Shown here piece by piece: positions 49,992 to 58,663 of a stretch of DNA of 64,000 nucleotides; within the stretch, counting starts at the first letter, position 1, and the number at the start of each line of letters is the position of its first letter. The stretch is from Billgrantia antri (GTDB lineage: Bacteria > Pseudomonadota > Gammaproteobacteria > Pseudomonadales > Halomonadaceae), in assembly GCF_019430905.1 (NCBI RefSeq), contig NZ_JAHYCA010000001.1, positions 729,095 through 793,094 on the forward strand, given 5' to 3'. A model generated the notes under the pieces. The model was not told where the DNA came from and searched no databases. It saw only the letters and a program-made list of their open reading frames with translations. Both the position numbers and the translations under genes were made by a program.

Positions 49992-51440
49992 ATGAGCCTA
50001 CGAGTCATTCTGCGTATCCTCGGCCTGCTGCTGATGATGTTCAGCCTGACCATGCTGCCGCCGATTCTGGTCTCGCTGCTGTTCGGCGACGGCCAGTGGG
50101 ATGCCTACACCATCGCCATCCTGATCACCGTGATGACCGGCCTGGTGATCTACCTGCCCAACCGCAACGCCCACAAGGAGCTGCGCATCCGCGACGGCTT
50201 CTTGATCGCTGCGCTGTTCTGGAGCGTACTCGGGCTGTTCGGTTCGCTGCCGCTGATGCTGACCGGCGACGCTGCCCTGGCCCCCACCGATGCGGTATTC
50301 GAGTCATTCTCGGGGCTGACCACCACCGGCGCCACCGTGATCACCGGCATCGAGTTCCTGCCCGAGTCGGTGCTCTACTACCGCCAGCAGCTGCAGTGGC
50401 TCGGCGGCATGGGGATCGTGGTACTGGCGGTGGCGATCCTGCCGACACTGGGCGTCGGCGGCATGGCTCTCTACCGTACCGAGATTCCCGGGCCGTTGAA
50501 GGACTCCAAGCTGACCCCGCGCATCACCGAAACGGCCAAGGCACTGTGGTACATCTATGCTGCGCTGACGCTGACCTGCTTCCTGGCCTACATGGCCGCC
50601 GGCATGTCCTGGTTCGATGCCTTGGGCCATAGCTTCTCCACCGTGGCCATCGGCGGCTTCTCCACCTACGATGCCAGCATCGGGCACTTCGACAGTGCCC
50701 TGATCGAGCTGATCTGCATGTTCTTCCTGGTCATCTCGGCGATGAGCTTCAGCCTGCACTTCCTGGCCTGGCGCGGTCGCCAGCTGCGGCACTATCTGCA
50801 AGACCCCGAGGCCCGATTCCTGCTGATTTTCCTCTCCCTACTCGCCGTCATCGTCGTCGTCTCGCTATGGCTGACCGGAACCCATGACACCGAACGCGGG
50901 CTGCGGCACGGGCTGTTCGAAGCAATTTCCATCGCCACCACTGCCGGTTTCGGCGTGGATGACTTCTCGGCCTGGCCAGGCGCCCTGCCCTTCCTGCTGT
51001 TCATGGCGGCCTTCGTCGGCGGCTGTTCCGGCTCCACCGGGGGCGGCATGAAGGTGATTCGCATCATCCTGATTCTCAAGCAAGGTATGCGCGAAGTGAT
51101 GCGCCTGATTCACCCCAGTGCGGTAATCGCGGTGAAGGTCGGCAAGGTGAGCGTGCCCGACGGCATCGCCCAGGCGGTATGGGGTTTCTTCTCGGTCTAT
51201 CTGATGCTGTTCTTCCTGATGCTGGTGGGCGTCATGGCCACCGGGGTCGATCAGGTCACCGCCTGGTCGACGGTGGCGTCATCGCTCAACAACCTGGGAC
51301 CCGCCCTCGGCGAGGCTTCCGAGAACTATGGCGAGCTCCCCCAGCTCGCCAAGTGGATTCTGGTGGTGGCGATGCTGCTCGGCCGTCTCGAGATCTTTAC
51401 CGTGCTGGTGCTGTTTACGCCTGCCTTCTGGCGCAAGTAG
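49992..51440 (+). CDS. trkH: Trk potassium uptake channel subunit TrkH
   Basis: This 482-residue membrane protein of the TrkH/KtrB family has about ten transmembrane segments and the pore-loop blocks with filter glycines (SGLTTTGATV, FSTVAIGGFST, IATTAGFGVDD, SSLNNLGPALG). It starts 43 bp after trkA. The region FVGGCSGSTGGGMKVIR is a strong family signature. Confidence 0.96.
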   Translation: MSLRVILRILGLLLMMFSLTMLPPILVSLLFGDGQWDAYTIAILITVMTGLVIYLPNRNAHKELRIRDGFLIAALFWSVLGLFGSLPLMLTGDAALAPTDAVFESFSGLTTTGATVITGIEFLPESVLYYRQQLQWLGGMGIVVLAVAILPTLGVGGMALYRTEIPGPLKDSKLTPRITETAKALWYIYAALTLTCFLAYMAAGMSWFDALGHSFSTVAIGGFSTYDASIGHFDSALIELICMFFLVISAMSFSLHFLAWRGRQLRHYLQDPEARFLLIFLSLLAVIVVVSLWLTGTHDTERGLRHGLFEAISIATTAGFGVDDFSAWPGALPFLLFMAAFVGGCSGSTGGGMKVIRIILILKQGMREVMRLIHPSAVIAVKVGKVSVPDGIAQAVWGFFSVYLMLFFLMLVGVMATGVDQVTAWSTVASSLNNLGPALGEASENYGELPQLAKWILVVAMLLGRLEIFTVLVLFTPAFWRK

Positions 51441-51538
51441 TGCAAGCTACGCTAGAGCATAGAGAGACGCTTCGGGTTTGGCCCGCCAGCTGGCTTAGTG
51501 GATAATCGGATCTTCACTTCTTGCGAACCCGAGGGTTC

Positions 51539-52777
51539 ATGACCGACTCCCAGGAATCCGTGACCGACCCGCTCCAGGAAGGTGCCTTCAGCGGCCCCCA
51601 TCGCATCGTCGAAGTGGGCGGCACCCGCTATACCCTGCTGGGTACCGCGCATGTCTCCGCCGAGAGCGCCGAGGACGTGCGTCGGCTGATCCGTTCCGGC
51701 GACTTCGACGCCGTGGCCATCGAGCTGTGCGATGCGCGCCACCACAACCTCAGCAATCCGGACGCCCTCGCCCAGCAGGATCTGTTCGAGATCTTCCGCC
51801 GAGGCAAGGCCGGCATGGTGGCGGCCAACCTGGCGCTGGGCGCCTTCCAGCAGCGGGTCGCCGAGCAGTCCGGCATCGAGCCGGGGGCCGAGATGCGTGC
51901 CGCCCTGGAGGAAGCACGAGACCACGAGCTGCCGTTGCTGCTGATCGATCGCGACGTGGGCATCACGCTCAAGCGCATCTATGCAAACGTGCCGTGGTGG
52001 CAGCGCATGTCGCTGTTCACCGGCCTGCTCGGCAGCGTGATGTCGCGCCAGGAGATCAAGCCCGAGGAGATCGAGCGATTGAAGGAGGGCGACGTGCTGG
52101 AGTCGACCTTCAGCGAGTTCGCCGCCGAATCGGAGACGCTGTATACCCCGCTGATTGCCGAGCGCGACCGCTACATGGTGCTGCGCCTGGCGGAACAGGC
52201 GCCACCCGGCCGCTACCGCAACGTGCTGGTCGTCATCGGCGCCGGCCACATGAAGGGCATGGTCGAGCACTTCGACGCCCCGCTTCCCGCCGAGCCGGAA
52301 AGGGAACGGCAAACGCTGGAGGCCACCCCGCCGCCGTCAAAGCTCTGGCGCGCCCTGCCCTGGCTGATCACGGCACTGGTGCTGACCGGCTTCATCATCG
52401 GTTTCTCGCGCAATACCGATCTCGGCTGGCAGCTGGTCGTCGAGTGGTTCCTGATCAACGGCGTGCTCTCGGGAATCGCCACGCTGGCGGCCCTGGCCCA
52501 CCCCGTGACGGTGCTGGCAACCATGGTGGCGGCACCGCTGACCTCGCTCAATCCCACCATCGGCGCCGGCTTCGTCGCCGCCGGGGTCGAACTGTGGCTG
52601 CGCAAACCCAAGGTGCGCGACTTTTCACTGCTGCGCCATGACGTCACCGAGCTCAAGGGGTGGTGGCGCAACCGGGTCTCACGCACGCTGCTGGTATTCC
52701 TGTTCGCCACCCTGGGCTCCGCCGCCGGGACCTGGATCGCCGGCTTCCGTATCGCCGGGGCGCTACTCGGTGGCTGA
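51539..52777 (+). CDS. TraB/PrgY-family protein
   Basis: This 412-residue protein of the TraB (pheromone-shutdown) family has LGTAHVSAESAEDV near 27-40 and IELCDARHHNL, plus GAGHMKGMVEHF near 235-246. Four C-terminal transmembrane helices follow from about 270 on. TraB proteins are related to erythromycin-esterase/GumN-like hydrolases. The substrate in Proteobacteria is unknown. ATG 51539 follows GAGGG. Confidence 0.9.
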   Translation: MTDSQESVTDPLQEGAFSGPHRIVEVGGTRYTLLGTAHVSAESAEDVRRLIRSGDFDAVAIELCDARHHNLSNPDALAQQDLFEIFRRGKAGMVAANLALGAFQQRVAEQSGIEPGAEMRAALEEARDHELPLLLIDRDVGITLKRIYANVPWWQRMSLFTGLLGSVMSRQEIKPEEIERLKEGDVLESTFSEFAAESETLYTPLIAERDRYMVLRLAEQAPPGRYRNVLVVIGAGHMKGMVEHFDAPLPAEPERERQTLEATPPPSKLWRALPWLITALVLTGFIIGFSRNTDLGWQLVVEWFLINGVLSGIATLAALAHPVTVLATMVAAPLTSLNPTIGAGFVAAGVELWLRKPKVRDFSLLRHDVTELKGWWRNRVSRTLLVFLFATLGSAAGTWIAGFRIAGALLGG

Positions 52778-52798
52778 CTCGCACGGCGCATCCCGCGT

Positions 52799-53818
52799 TC
52801 ACGGCCCCAAGAAACGTGTAATCGTCGCGATAGCCTCTTGATGTACCTGACGACGGTCGGCGCCCTCCGGGTCACTACAAATAGGATCATCTCCCTCCTC
52901 GGCAAGCCAGGCCTCCCCCTCTTCGGTACATTCGGCCAAAAAGGTGAAGTGGTTAGCCGGGGCAATCTCCACATGGGTGGCGTTAGGCAGCCGTGTTGCC
53001 AGTGCGCTCCCCTGAGGGCCGAGTTCCACGGCCGACCAACGCGACGCAGCGGCACCCAGGCTGATGAGTAGTGTAGGGTGCTGCAATGCCGCTATGCTGG
53101 TATCGGTATAGGCATAAGCGAACCCAGGGTCAACGGCGATGGCCTGCATCACTCGTGGGTCGAGAGCATCCTGCTCGATACCGTCAGGCAGTGTGCCGGG
53201 TACGATTCCTCCTTTGGCAAAGAACTGGCAATCGACTTCATCCCCCCGTCCCCGCTCGCAGTAGTTGCCGAAGGCGGACCAGTCGACCCGTAGACCTGCC
53301 AGGTTCAAGGCCGTAGCACCACCCAGGGAGAACCCCAGCGCGGTGATACGGGAAGTATCCACGTAGGGGGCGAATAGGGGATCGTCCAAGAGTTGGTCGA
53401 GGGCTGCCGAAAGATCGTGAGCCCGCTCCCAGAGGCGAATCGAGCGACGTGGTGAACTATCTCCGGTGGTACTGCCCGGGTGGTTGACGGCCAGCACCAT
53501 GATGCCCTGCCGTGCCAAGGCCGACGATAACCATGCCAGGCTATCCATGTTGCCGCCGGAGCCATGGGAAAGCAGGATGAGTGGATGGCGACCCTCGGCG
53601 ATCGCTGCACCAACATAGGCCGACTCCCCCTGGAAAATCGGCCCACTGCCGATCACGCTGCGATAAGTGGTGGTACCAGCCGGATACCATAGCGAGCCTT
53701 CGACGAGATGAGAGCGATGGCTGGCAGCAATATCCAGCCGATCATATCCCGCTATCGGTTCGGCCAAGGCAGAAAGGGAATATGCACACAACACAACGAC
53801 ACAGCAGAGAGCTTTCAT
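52799..53818 (-). CDS. Exported alpha/beta hydrolase (dienelactone hydrolase/PAF-acetylhydrolase-like)
   Basis: This 339-residue protein has a signal peptide cleaved after ALA (about residue 19). Oxyanion-hole block ILLSHGSGGN (81-90) and nucleophile Ser164 in GFSLGG follow. A late HFTFL may hold the catalytic His. It is probably a periplasmic lipase/esterase-like enzyme; substrate unknown. ATG 53818 follows AAAGGA. It is divergent from an AraC regulator that may control it. Lower GC than the neighbours suggests acquisition. Confidence 0.8.
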   Translation of the reverse strand: MKALCCVVVLCAYSLSALAEPIAGYDRLDIAASHRSHLVEGSLWYPAGTTTYRSVIGSGPIFQGESAYVGAAIAEGRHPLILLSHGSGGNMDSLAWLSSALARQGIMVLAVNHPGSTTGDSSPRRSIRLWERAHDLSAALDQLLDDPLFAPYVDTSRITALGFSLGGATALNLAGLRVDWSAFGNYCERGRGDEVDCQFFAKGGIVPGTLPDGIEQDALDPRVMQAIAVDPGFAYAYTDTSIAALQHPTLLISLGAAASRWSAVELGPQGSALATRLPNATHVEIAPANHFTFLAECTEEGEAWLAEEGDDPICSDPEGADRRQVHQEAIATITRFLGP

Positions 53819-53890
53819 CACGATATCCTTTTATGCTGGGGATTCCGATACAGCGTCCGCCATCCGCCGTGCTGTAACGACCTAAATCCC

Positions 53891-53921
53891 GTTTCAGGTC
53901 GCGCACAACCGGTTCCAGGTC
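53891..53921. promoter_or_regulatory. Direct repeats GTTYCAGGTC, candidate AraC-family operator
   Basis: GTTTCAGGTC (53891-53900) and GTTCCAGGTC (53912-53921) have a 21-bp period, two helical turns, which suits an AraC-type protein. They lie between the divergent hydrolase and AraC genes. A TATATA stretch (near 53935) and weak boxes follow. Confidence 0.5.
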
Positions 53922-53957
53922 CATATAAGGGCTTTATATATCTGCGAAGCTTGACTC

Positions 53958-54962
53958 ATGCCTGCTCTACCTATCCCACTGGTCGTCGCCGTAATACTCG
54001 GCTTTCTGTTCGTCAGGGCCATGATCCGTGAAGAACGGCCTTGGCCGTTCGCCTGGCTGATCCTCGCCTGTGCCATGCAAGGCGCCGTCATCTCGCTCAA
54101 CCAGCATTACGGACTTGCACCTTTCGCCAAGGTCCAGCCGGTAACGGCAACCCTGATCCCGCCACTGGCCTGGATCACCTTCCAGACCACCGCCATTCGC
54201 ACCTACGATCCGGTCCGTGACTTGCCGCACCTGCTTACGCCGGCCTTCATCGCTTTCTGCACGGTCTTCGTCCCGCAGGCGCTCGATATCGTCATTCCTG
54301 CCGTCTTCGTCAGCTATGGCACAGCCGTACTAATCGTGCTGGGAAGGGTAGCCGGCGACCTCCCACTGCCTCGGCTCGAAACCGGTAACCGTCCCGGCTT
54401 GATCTGGCGGGTTATCGCTCTGGCACTGATTGTTTCTGCGATTAGCGATGGTCTGATCGTACTTGACCAAGTGTTGGGCCAGGGGCACTTACAACCCTGG
54501 ATCATTACCATGTTTTCCTCACTTGCTCTGCTGGCGCTCGGCACCCTCAGCTTGTCGCATAGCCTGATGAGGGTGCCAGACGCAGAAGAGAGGATGCCGG
54601 CGCCCATGGCAGAACCTGGCCAAGATCGGGTGCTGATGGAGAAACTCGAAACGCTGATCACCTCGCAGGCTCTCTTTCTCGACTCCAATCTGACCTTGAA
54701 CAAGCTGGCCCGCAAGCTGGGAGTCCCCGCCAAACGACTATCCAGTGCGATCAACCGAATGACCGGCGAGAACGTATCGCGCTATGTCAATGCGTACCGG
54801 ATTGAGCATGCCTGCGCGCGGCTCAGAGCGGGAGAGAGCGTCACCGCAGCGATGCTCGACAGTGGCTTCAATACCAAGTCGAACTTCAACCGCGAGTTTC
54901 TCCGCCTGAAGGGGTGTCCACCACAAGTGTGGCAAACGAACGCAAGGAGTGAGGGGAGCTAG
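53958..54962 (+). CDS. Membrane-anchored AraC-family regulator
   Basis: This 334-residue protein has six or seven hydrophobic segments in residues 1-205. A C-terminal AraC HTH domain (about 230-330) contains LTLNKLARKLGVPAKRLSSA, MTGENVSRYVNAYRIEHAC and SGFNTKSNFNREFLRLKG. The membrane part would sense a signal and the HTH bind DNA, probably the repeats between this gene and the divergent hydrolase. Ligand unknown. Confidence 0.85.
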   Translation: MPALPIPLVVAVILGFLFVRAMIREERPWPFAWLILACAMQGAVISLNQHYGLAPFAKVQPVTATLIPPLAWITFQTTAIRTYDPVRDLPHLLTPAFIAFCTVFVPQALDIVIPAVFVSYGTAVLIVLGRVAGDLPLPRLETGNRPGLIWRVIALALIVSAISDGLIVLDQVLGQGHLQPWIITMFSSLALLALGTLSLSHSLMRVPDAEERMPAPMAEPGQDRVLMEKLETLITSQALFLDSNLTLNKLARKLGVPAKRLSSAINRMTGENVSRYVNAYRIEHACARLRAGESVTAAMLDSGFNTKSNFNREFLRLKGCPPQVWQTNARSEGS

Positions 54963-55039
54963 AGCCAAGCGGGGCTACGGGTCGGACTTTAAGCCTTCTA
55001 CTCGGTGTCCGACTCATGATGGTGCATTCCGCCCGCTCT

Positions 55040-55465
55040 TCAGTCGTCGCGGAGCTTGGCTGTTGGCTCAGGCGCAGGAGGGTGGGCCTGGGAGAAGGCC
55101 TCGATGACCTGGGCCACCACCTTGCGCTGTGCCACCGGCAGGGCCAGGTAGCGCTGCAGCACAAGGCGCTCTTCGGCGCTGACCGAGGCATCCCAGGCAC
55201 CACGCGGCTCGCTGATCCGATAGCCGCCGCCCTCACCGAAGCGCAGCACTTGGGGCTCGATCCCGAGCCACTCGGCCAATACCTGCAGTTTCTCCTGCTG
55301 CGGCAGGGTCTCCCCACACAGCCAGCGCCGTACGCCCTGCAGCGTGACGGGTTTACCCCAATAACGCAGGTTGAATTCCCGCTCCAGTATGGCAGGGCGC
55401 GGTTCGTAGCCGGCAGCGCGCATGGCGGCGGCCAGCCGCTCGGCGAAGGCAATTTTCTCGTTCAT
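55040..55465 (-). CDS. XRE-type transcriptional regulator, phage-repressor-like
   Basis: This 141-residue protein has an HTH in residues 5-70 (FAERLAAAMRAAG; VTLQGVRRWLCGETLPQQEKLQVLAEWLGI). The C-terminal half is helical. It is divergent from the diguanylate cyclase gene, with a palindrome over its own promoter, so it is probably autoregulated. Ribosome-binding site is weak. Confidence 0.75.
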   Translation of the reverse strand: MNEKIAFAERLAAAMRAAGYEPRPAILEREFNLRYWGKPVTLQGVRRWLCGETLPQQEKLQVLAEWLGIEPQVLRFGEGGGYRISEPRGAWDASVSAEERLVLQRYLALPVAQRKVVAQVIEAFSQAHPPAPEPTAKLRDD

Positions 55466-55497
55466 CGTGGGAATGTGCCGCGCACACCGGACTAGCG

Positions 55498-55526
55498 GTT
55501 AAACCGCGGTTGATCTAATGTGACAA
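55498..55526 (-). promoter_or_regulatory. Promoter of the XRE regulator with palindromic operator
   Basis: Leftward TTGTCA (55526-55521) and TTTAAC (55503-55498) are 17 bp apart. The palindrome AACCGCGGTT (55502-55511) overlaps the spacer and -10 box, a good operator position. Rightward, TTGATC (55510-55515) and TTTACT (55534-55539) may drive the cyclase gene. Confidence 0.5.
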
Positions 55527-55647
55527 CCAATGGTTTACTCCCGTCATGACATGATCCGCGTGTGCCGTGCCAGCCTTCCCGGCTGACGCGTCACGTGTTC
55601 AGGGCGGCAGCCACCCTCGCTGCCGGCGACACAACAGGAAAGGCTCC

Positions 55648-57051
55648 ATGCCGGACTCGCTTGAAAGGGAACTCGATGCGAGCGTCTGCCCGTCAGCGGC
55701 GAACGCCACCCACGGTGCCATACAGCCTCATGGCTGCCTCATTGGTTTCGACAGCGACTGGCGAAGAGTGTGCCTCGCCAGCACCAACCTGCCGCGCTTC
55801 TTCGGCCTCGCATCGACCGAGGCACTCGGCTGCCCGCTAGAACGAGTCGTGGGGGGCGGCGCCACCGTTGCTCTGGAGAGGGCGCTGGCCTTGGGGTCGC
55901 CCGGCATCTCGCTGCCTGCCAGGCCCGCAAGTGGCGCCTTGCAGCGGCTCCATCTCTCCCTTCATGCCACAGGGCGACTCATCATACTCGCTGCCGAGCC
56001 CCTGGAGGGAACGGCACATGACCTGCCGGGGCTCGGCTATGCCTGGGGCACACGCCTTGCCCAAGCCGACAGCACAGGAGAGCTGGACGCGCGACTCCAG
56101 CAGGCCTTGCATGCTCTGACCGGCTTCGAGTTCTGCACCTTGTCCCAGCCGAAACGGGCGGGGCCGGCGACCGAACATCTCCCCGGCGAGCTGAGCCACA
56201 GTGACTACCCGCCACTGTGGCTGGTCGATAGCCGGGCGGTACCGGTCGAACTCCTCGCGACACCGGGCATCAATGCCGATCTCTCCGATTGCCCGTTGCA
56301 TCTGCCTGCGCCGATGCTACACCGCTGGCTGGCCGACCGTCAGGCCCGCGCGGCGCTCATGCTTGACCTGCAGGCAGCCCGCCCGGAACGAAGATACGCC
56401 GTGTGCTGGGATCGCCGACCGCGCTCTCTTGCCCCACCCCTGAGGCATCTGTTGCTGCAGCTCGTCCAGACGGCGGCGCTGCGTCGGACGCTGCTTGACG
56501 AGACGCAGCAGACGCAACAACGATACCGCCTCCTGTCTGAGCGCAACAGTCGCCTCCAGCGGCTCGCCTATACCGACCCGCTGACCCAACTGGCGAATCG
56601 ACACCGCATCGAGCGGGTGCTCGAAACCGAACTGGCGCTGGCCAGCCGCACGGATGCCCCCTTGGCAGTGCTGCTGTTCGACATCGACCATTTCAAGCCG
56701 ATCAACGATACCCATGGCCATGAGACGGGCGACCGAGTGCTGTCTCAGGTCGCCCGGCAGGCCCAGTCACATCTGCGCGACTCCGACCACCTGGGGCGCT
56801 GGGGCGGTGAGGAGTTCATCGTCGTCATTCCGTGCTGCGAGCTGTCTCGGGCGCGTGAACTGGCATGGCGTATGTGCCGCGCCCTGGCGCAGCGCCGGAT
56901 CGATCCCGTAGGGCAGGTCACCGCCAGCTTCGGCGTCGCCACCAGCCAACCCGGCGACAGCTGCCGCACCCTGGTGCGACGCGCCGATCAGGCCATGTAC
57001 CTGGCCAAGCAGGCGGGACGAGCCTGCGTGCGAACCCAGGAAGCCGGCTGA
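55648..57051 (+). CDS. Phytochrome-like diguanylate cyclase (PAS-GAF-GGDEF)
   Basis: This 467-residue protein makes c-di-GMP. The C-terminus is a GGDEF domain with GGEEF at 386-390 and an intact inhibitory I-site Arg377-x-x-Asp380. The N-terminus resembles the phytochrome PAS domain: GAIQPHG at 23-29, with Cys14 exactly 12 residues before the Gln, the spacing of the biliverdin cysteine in DrBphP. The GAF region (about 145-270) is degenerate: the PASDIP motif is missing, but PLHL with His218 resembles the conserved His. The PHY domain is absent; a short coiled segment (280-305) joins to GGDEF. Light sensing is possible but unproven. ATG 55648 follows AGGAAAGG. Confidence 0.8.
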   Translation: MPDSLERELDASVCPSAANATHGAIQPHGCLIGFDSDWRRVCLASTNLPRFFGLASTEALGCPLERVVGGGATVALERALALGSPGISLPARPASGALQRLHLSLHATGRLIILAAEPLEGTAHDLPGLGYAWGTRLAQADSTGELDARLQQALHALTGFEFCTLSQPKRAGPATEHLPGELSHSDYPPLWLVDSRAVPVELLATPGINADLSDCPLHLPAPMLHRWLADRQARAALMLDLQAARPERRYAVCWDRRPRSLAPPLRHLLLQLVQTAALRRTLLDETQQTQQRYRLLSERNSRLQRLAYTDPLTQLANRHRIERVLETELALASRTDAPLAVLLFDIDHFKPINDTHGHETGDRVLSQVARQAQSHLRDSDHLGRWGGEEFIVVIPCCELSRARELAWRMCRALAQRRIDPVGQVTASFGVATSQPGDSCRTLVRRADQAMYLAKQAGRACVRTQEAG

Positions 57052-57057
57052 GCTCTC

Positions 57058-57891
57058 TCACTCACCACGGTATGCCAGCAACCGACGCATCGCCGGCGTC
57101 GGCTGCTCGATCTTCTCGTAGCGGCGGCTGGCGGCATAGCTGACATTGAAGGCGTCGAAATAGTCGTCCAGCAAATGAGCCGCCTCGCCGTCGCCGCTCT
57201 GGCGCAGCAGCTCGGCGGCCACCTCGGCGGTGCACAGGTGGGACTGGGACGCCGGCTTGCGCAGCCGGTAGCGGGTCAGGCGCGTGGTGGCCAGCGGCAG
57301 CACCGGCAGCCGGTCGAGGTAGGGGCTCTTGCGGAAGATCCGCCGCGCCTGGCGCCAGGTGCCGTCGAGCAGGATGAAGACCGGCACCTTGCCCTGATGC
57401 TTGGCGACCTCGACGGCGTCCATGCCCACGACCCGGTCGGCATAGTCGGGCTGGTCGTCGGGGAAGATCACGAAGGGGGCGAAGTGCGGGTCATCGAGCA
57501 GTGCCAGCAGCCTTTCATCGGGGGCCGTCCGGTACCAGGTAAAGACCTCGGTATCCGGCAGCACATCACGGATCAGGCGCCCGGTATTGGTCGGCTTGAG
57601 ATGCTCCAGCGGATGGGTGATCAGCCACACCCGCGCCTTGCTCTCGGCGCTGGCCCGGTAGGGGCATAGGCAGTTCAATACCGGCAGGTTGCAGCCAGGG
57701 CAGCGCTCGGTAAAACTGCCGCGTGCCTTGAATTCGCGCCGCGGCGGGCGTGGATGACCGGTTACGGGGTCATGAGAAAGCCCGGTTGCGGGGTCATGCG
57801 AAAGCCCGGTGACAGGCTCGCGGTCGCCAAGATCGGCCCGGTAAGTCTCATCCAGCATCATTGCGTATCCAGGGAGCGGCGGGGACGGCAT
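57058..57891 (-). CDS. DTW-domain protein (acp3U tRNA transferase family)
   Basis: This 277-residue protein has a zinc-binding cysteine set (CPGCNLPVLNCLC, about 64-76) and the DTW-family signature DGTWRQAR at 176-183. Family members TapT/DTWD place a 3-amino-3-carboxypropyl group on uridine in tRNA. The N-terminal 55 residues are extra and hold a repeat, TGLSHDP twice. ATG 57891 follows AGGA. It lies 16 bp after the SIR2 gene on the same strand. Confidence 0.85.
   Translation of the reverse strand: MPSPPLPGYAMMLDETYRADLGDREPVTGLSHDPATGLSHDPVTGHPRPPRREFKARGSFTERCPGCNLPVLNCLCPYRASAESKARVWLITHPLEHLKPTNTGRLIRDVLPDTEVFTWYRTAPDERLLALLDDPHFAPFVIFPDDQPDYADRVVGMDAVEVAKHQGKVPVFILLDGTWRQARRIFRKSPYLDRLPVLPLATTRLTRYRLRKPASQSHLCTAEVAAELLRQSGDGEAAHLLDDYFDAFNVSYAASRRYEKIEQPTPAMRRLLAYRGE
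57760..57807. repeat. Two tandem 24-bp repeats inside the DTW gene
   Basis: Units 57760-57783 and 57784-57807 differ at two positions, followed by a partial third. They encode the repeated TGLSHDP peptide and keep the frame, so repeat number may vary between strains. Confidence 0.8.
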
Positions 57892-57907
57892 TCTAGCATC
57901 CTGACGC

Positions 57908-58642
57908 TTACCCAAGCAGGATTTCCGGCACCCACAGCCGCCCCTCGCGCCGCCAGTGGCGAACCAATGCCGGCACTCCCTTGCCAGCAGACTGGCTGAT
58001 GCGGGTCACGCCCGGTGGCGCCAGCGACTCGGCCTCGGGATCGACCAGCACACTGGGCGTCTCCAGCGGCGTGCATTCGAGCAGTGAGGCGGCCGGCATG
58101 ACGGCCAGCGAGGTGCCCACCACCAGCAGCAGGTCGGCTTCGGCGACGATCTCGCAGGCGTCCGAAAAATGCGGTACTGCCTCGCCGAACCACACCACGT
58201 CGGGGCGCAACTGGCTGCCCTTGTCGCAGATGTCGCCCAATTCGATGCCGCCGCGCGGAAGCGGGTACTGCATACGGGCGTCCACCGTGGAGCGCGCCTT
58301 GAGGATTTCGCCATGCAGGTGCAGCACGTTGCGCGAGCCGGCGCGCTCGTGAAGGTCGTCGATGTTCTGGGTAATGATGCTGACCCGAAAACCCTGCCGC
58401 TCCAGTGCCGCCAGTGCTCGGTGGGCGGCATTGGGCCGCGCCCGGCGAACCTGCGCGCGGCGCAGGTTGTAGAAGTTCAGTACGCGAGCGGGGTCGCGCC
58501 GCCAAGCCTCGGGCGTGGCGACTTCCTCGATGCGATGCTCGGCCCACAGCCCGTCACTGGCACGAAAGGTCTGGATCCCGCTCTCGGCACTGATGCCCGA
58601 GCCGCTGAAGACCACCAGATGGGGGCGACTGTCGTTTGCCAT
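57908..58642 (-). CDS. SIR2-family NAD-dependent protein deacylase, zinc-cysteine-less
   Basis: This 244-residue sirtuin has GSGISAESGI (14-23) and TQNIDDLH (91-98), with catalytic His110 (LHLHGE) and VVGTSLAVMPA for NAD binding. The four zinc cysteines of most sirtuins are missing; only one cysteine remains in that segment. This matches a known bacterial subgroup rather than damage. It removes acyl groups from lysines. ATG 58642 follows GAGG. Confidence 0.88.
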   Translation of the reverse strand: MANDSRPHLVVFSGSGISAESGIQTFRASDGLWAEHRIEEVATPEAWRRDPARVLNFYNLRRAQVRRARPNAAHRALAALERQGFRVSIITQNIDDLHERAGSRNVLHLHGEILKARSTVDARMQYPLPRGGIELGDICDKGSQLRPDVVWFGEAVPHFSDACEIVAEADLLLVVGTSLAVMPAASLLECTPLETPSVLVDPEAESLAPPGVTRISQSAGKGVPALVRHWRREGRLWVPEILLG

Positions 58643-58663
58643 CACTGCCCTCTTGTCGCGGCG

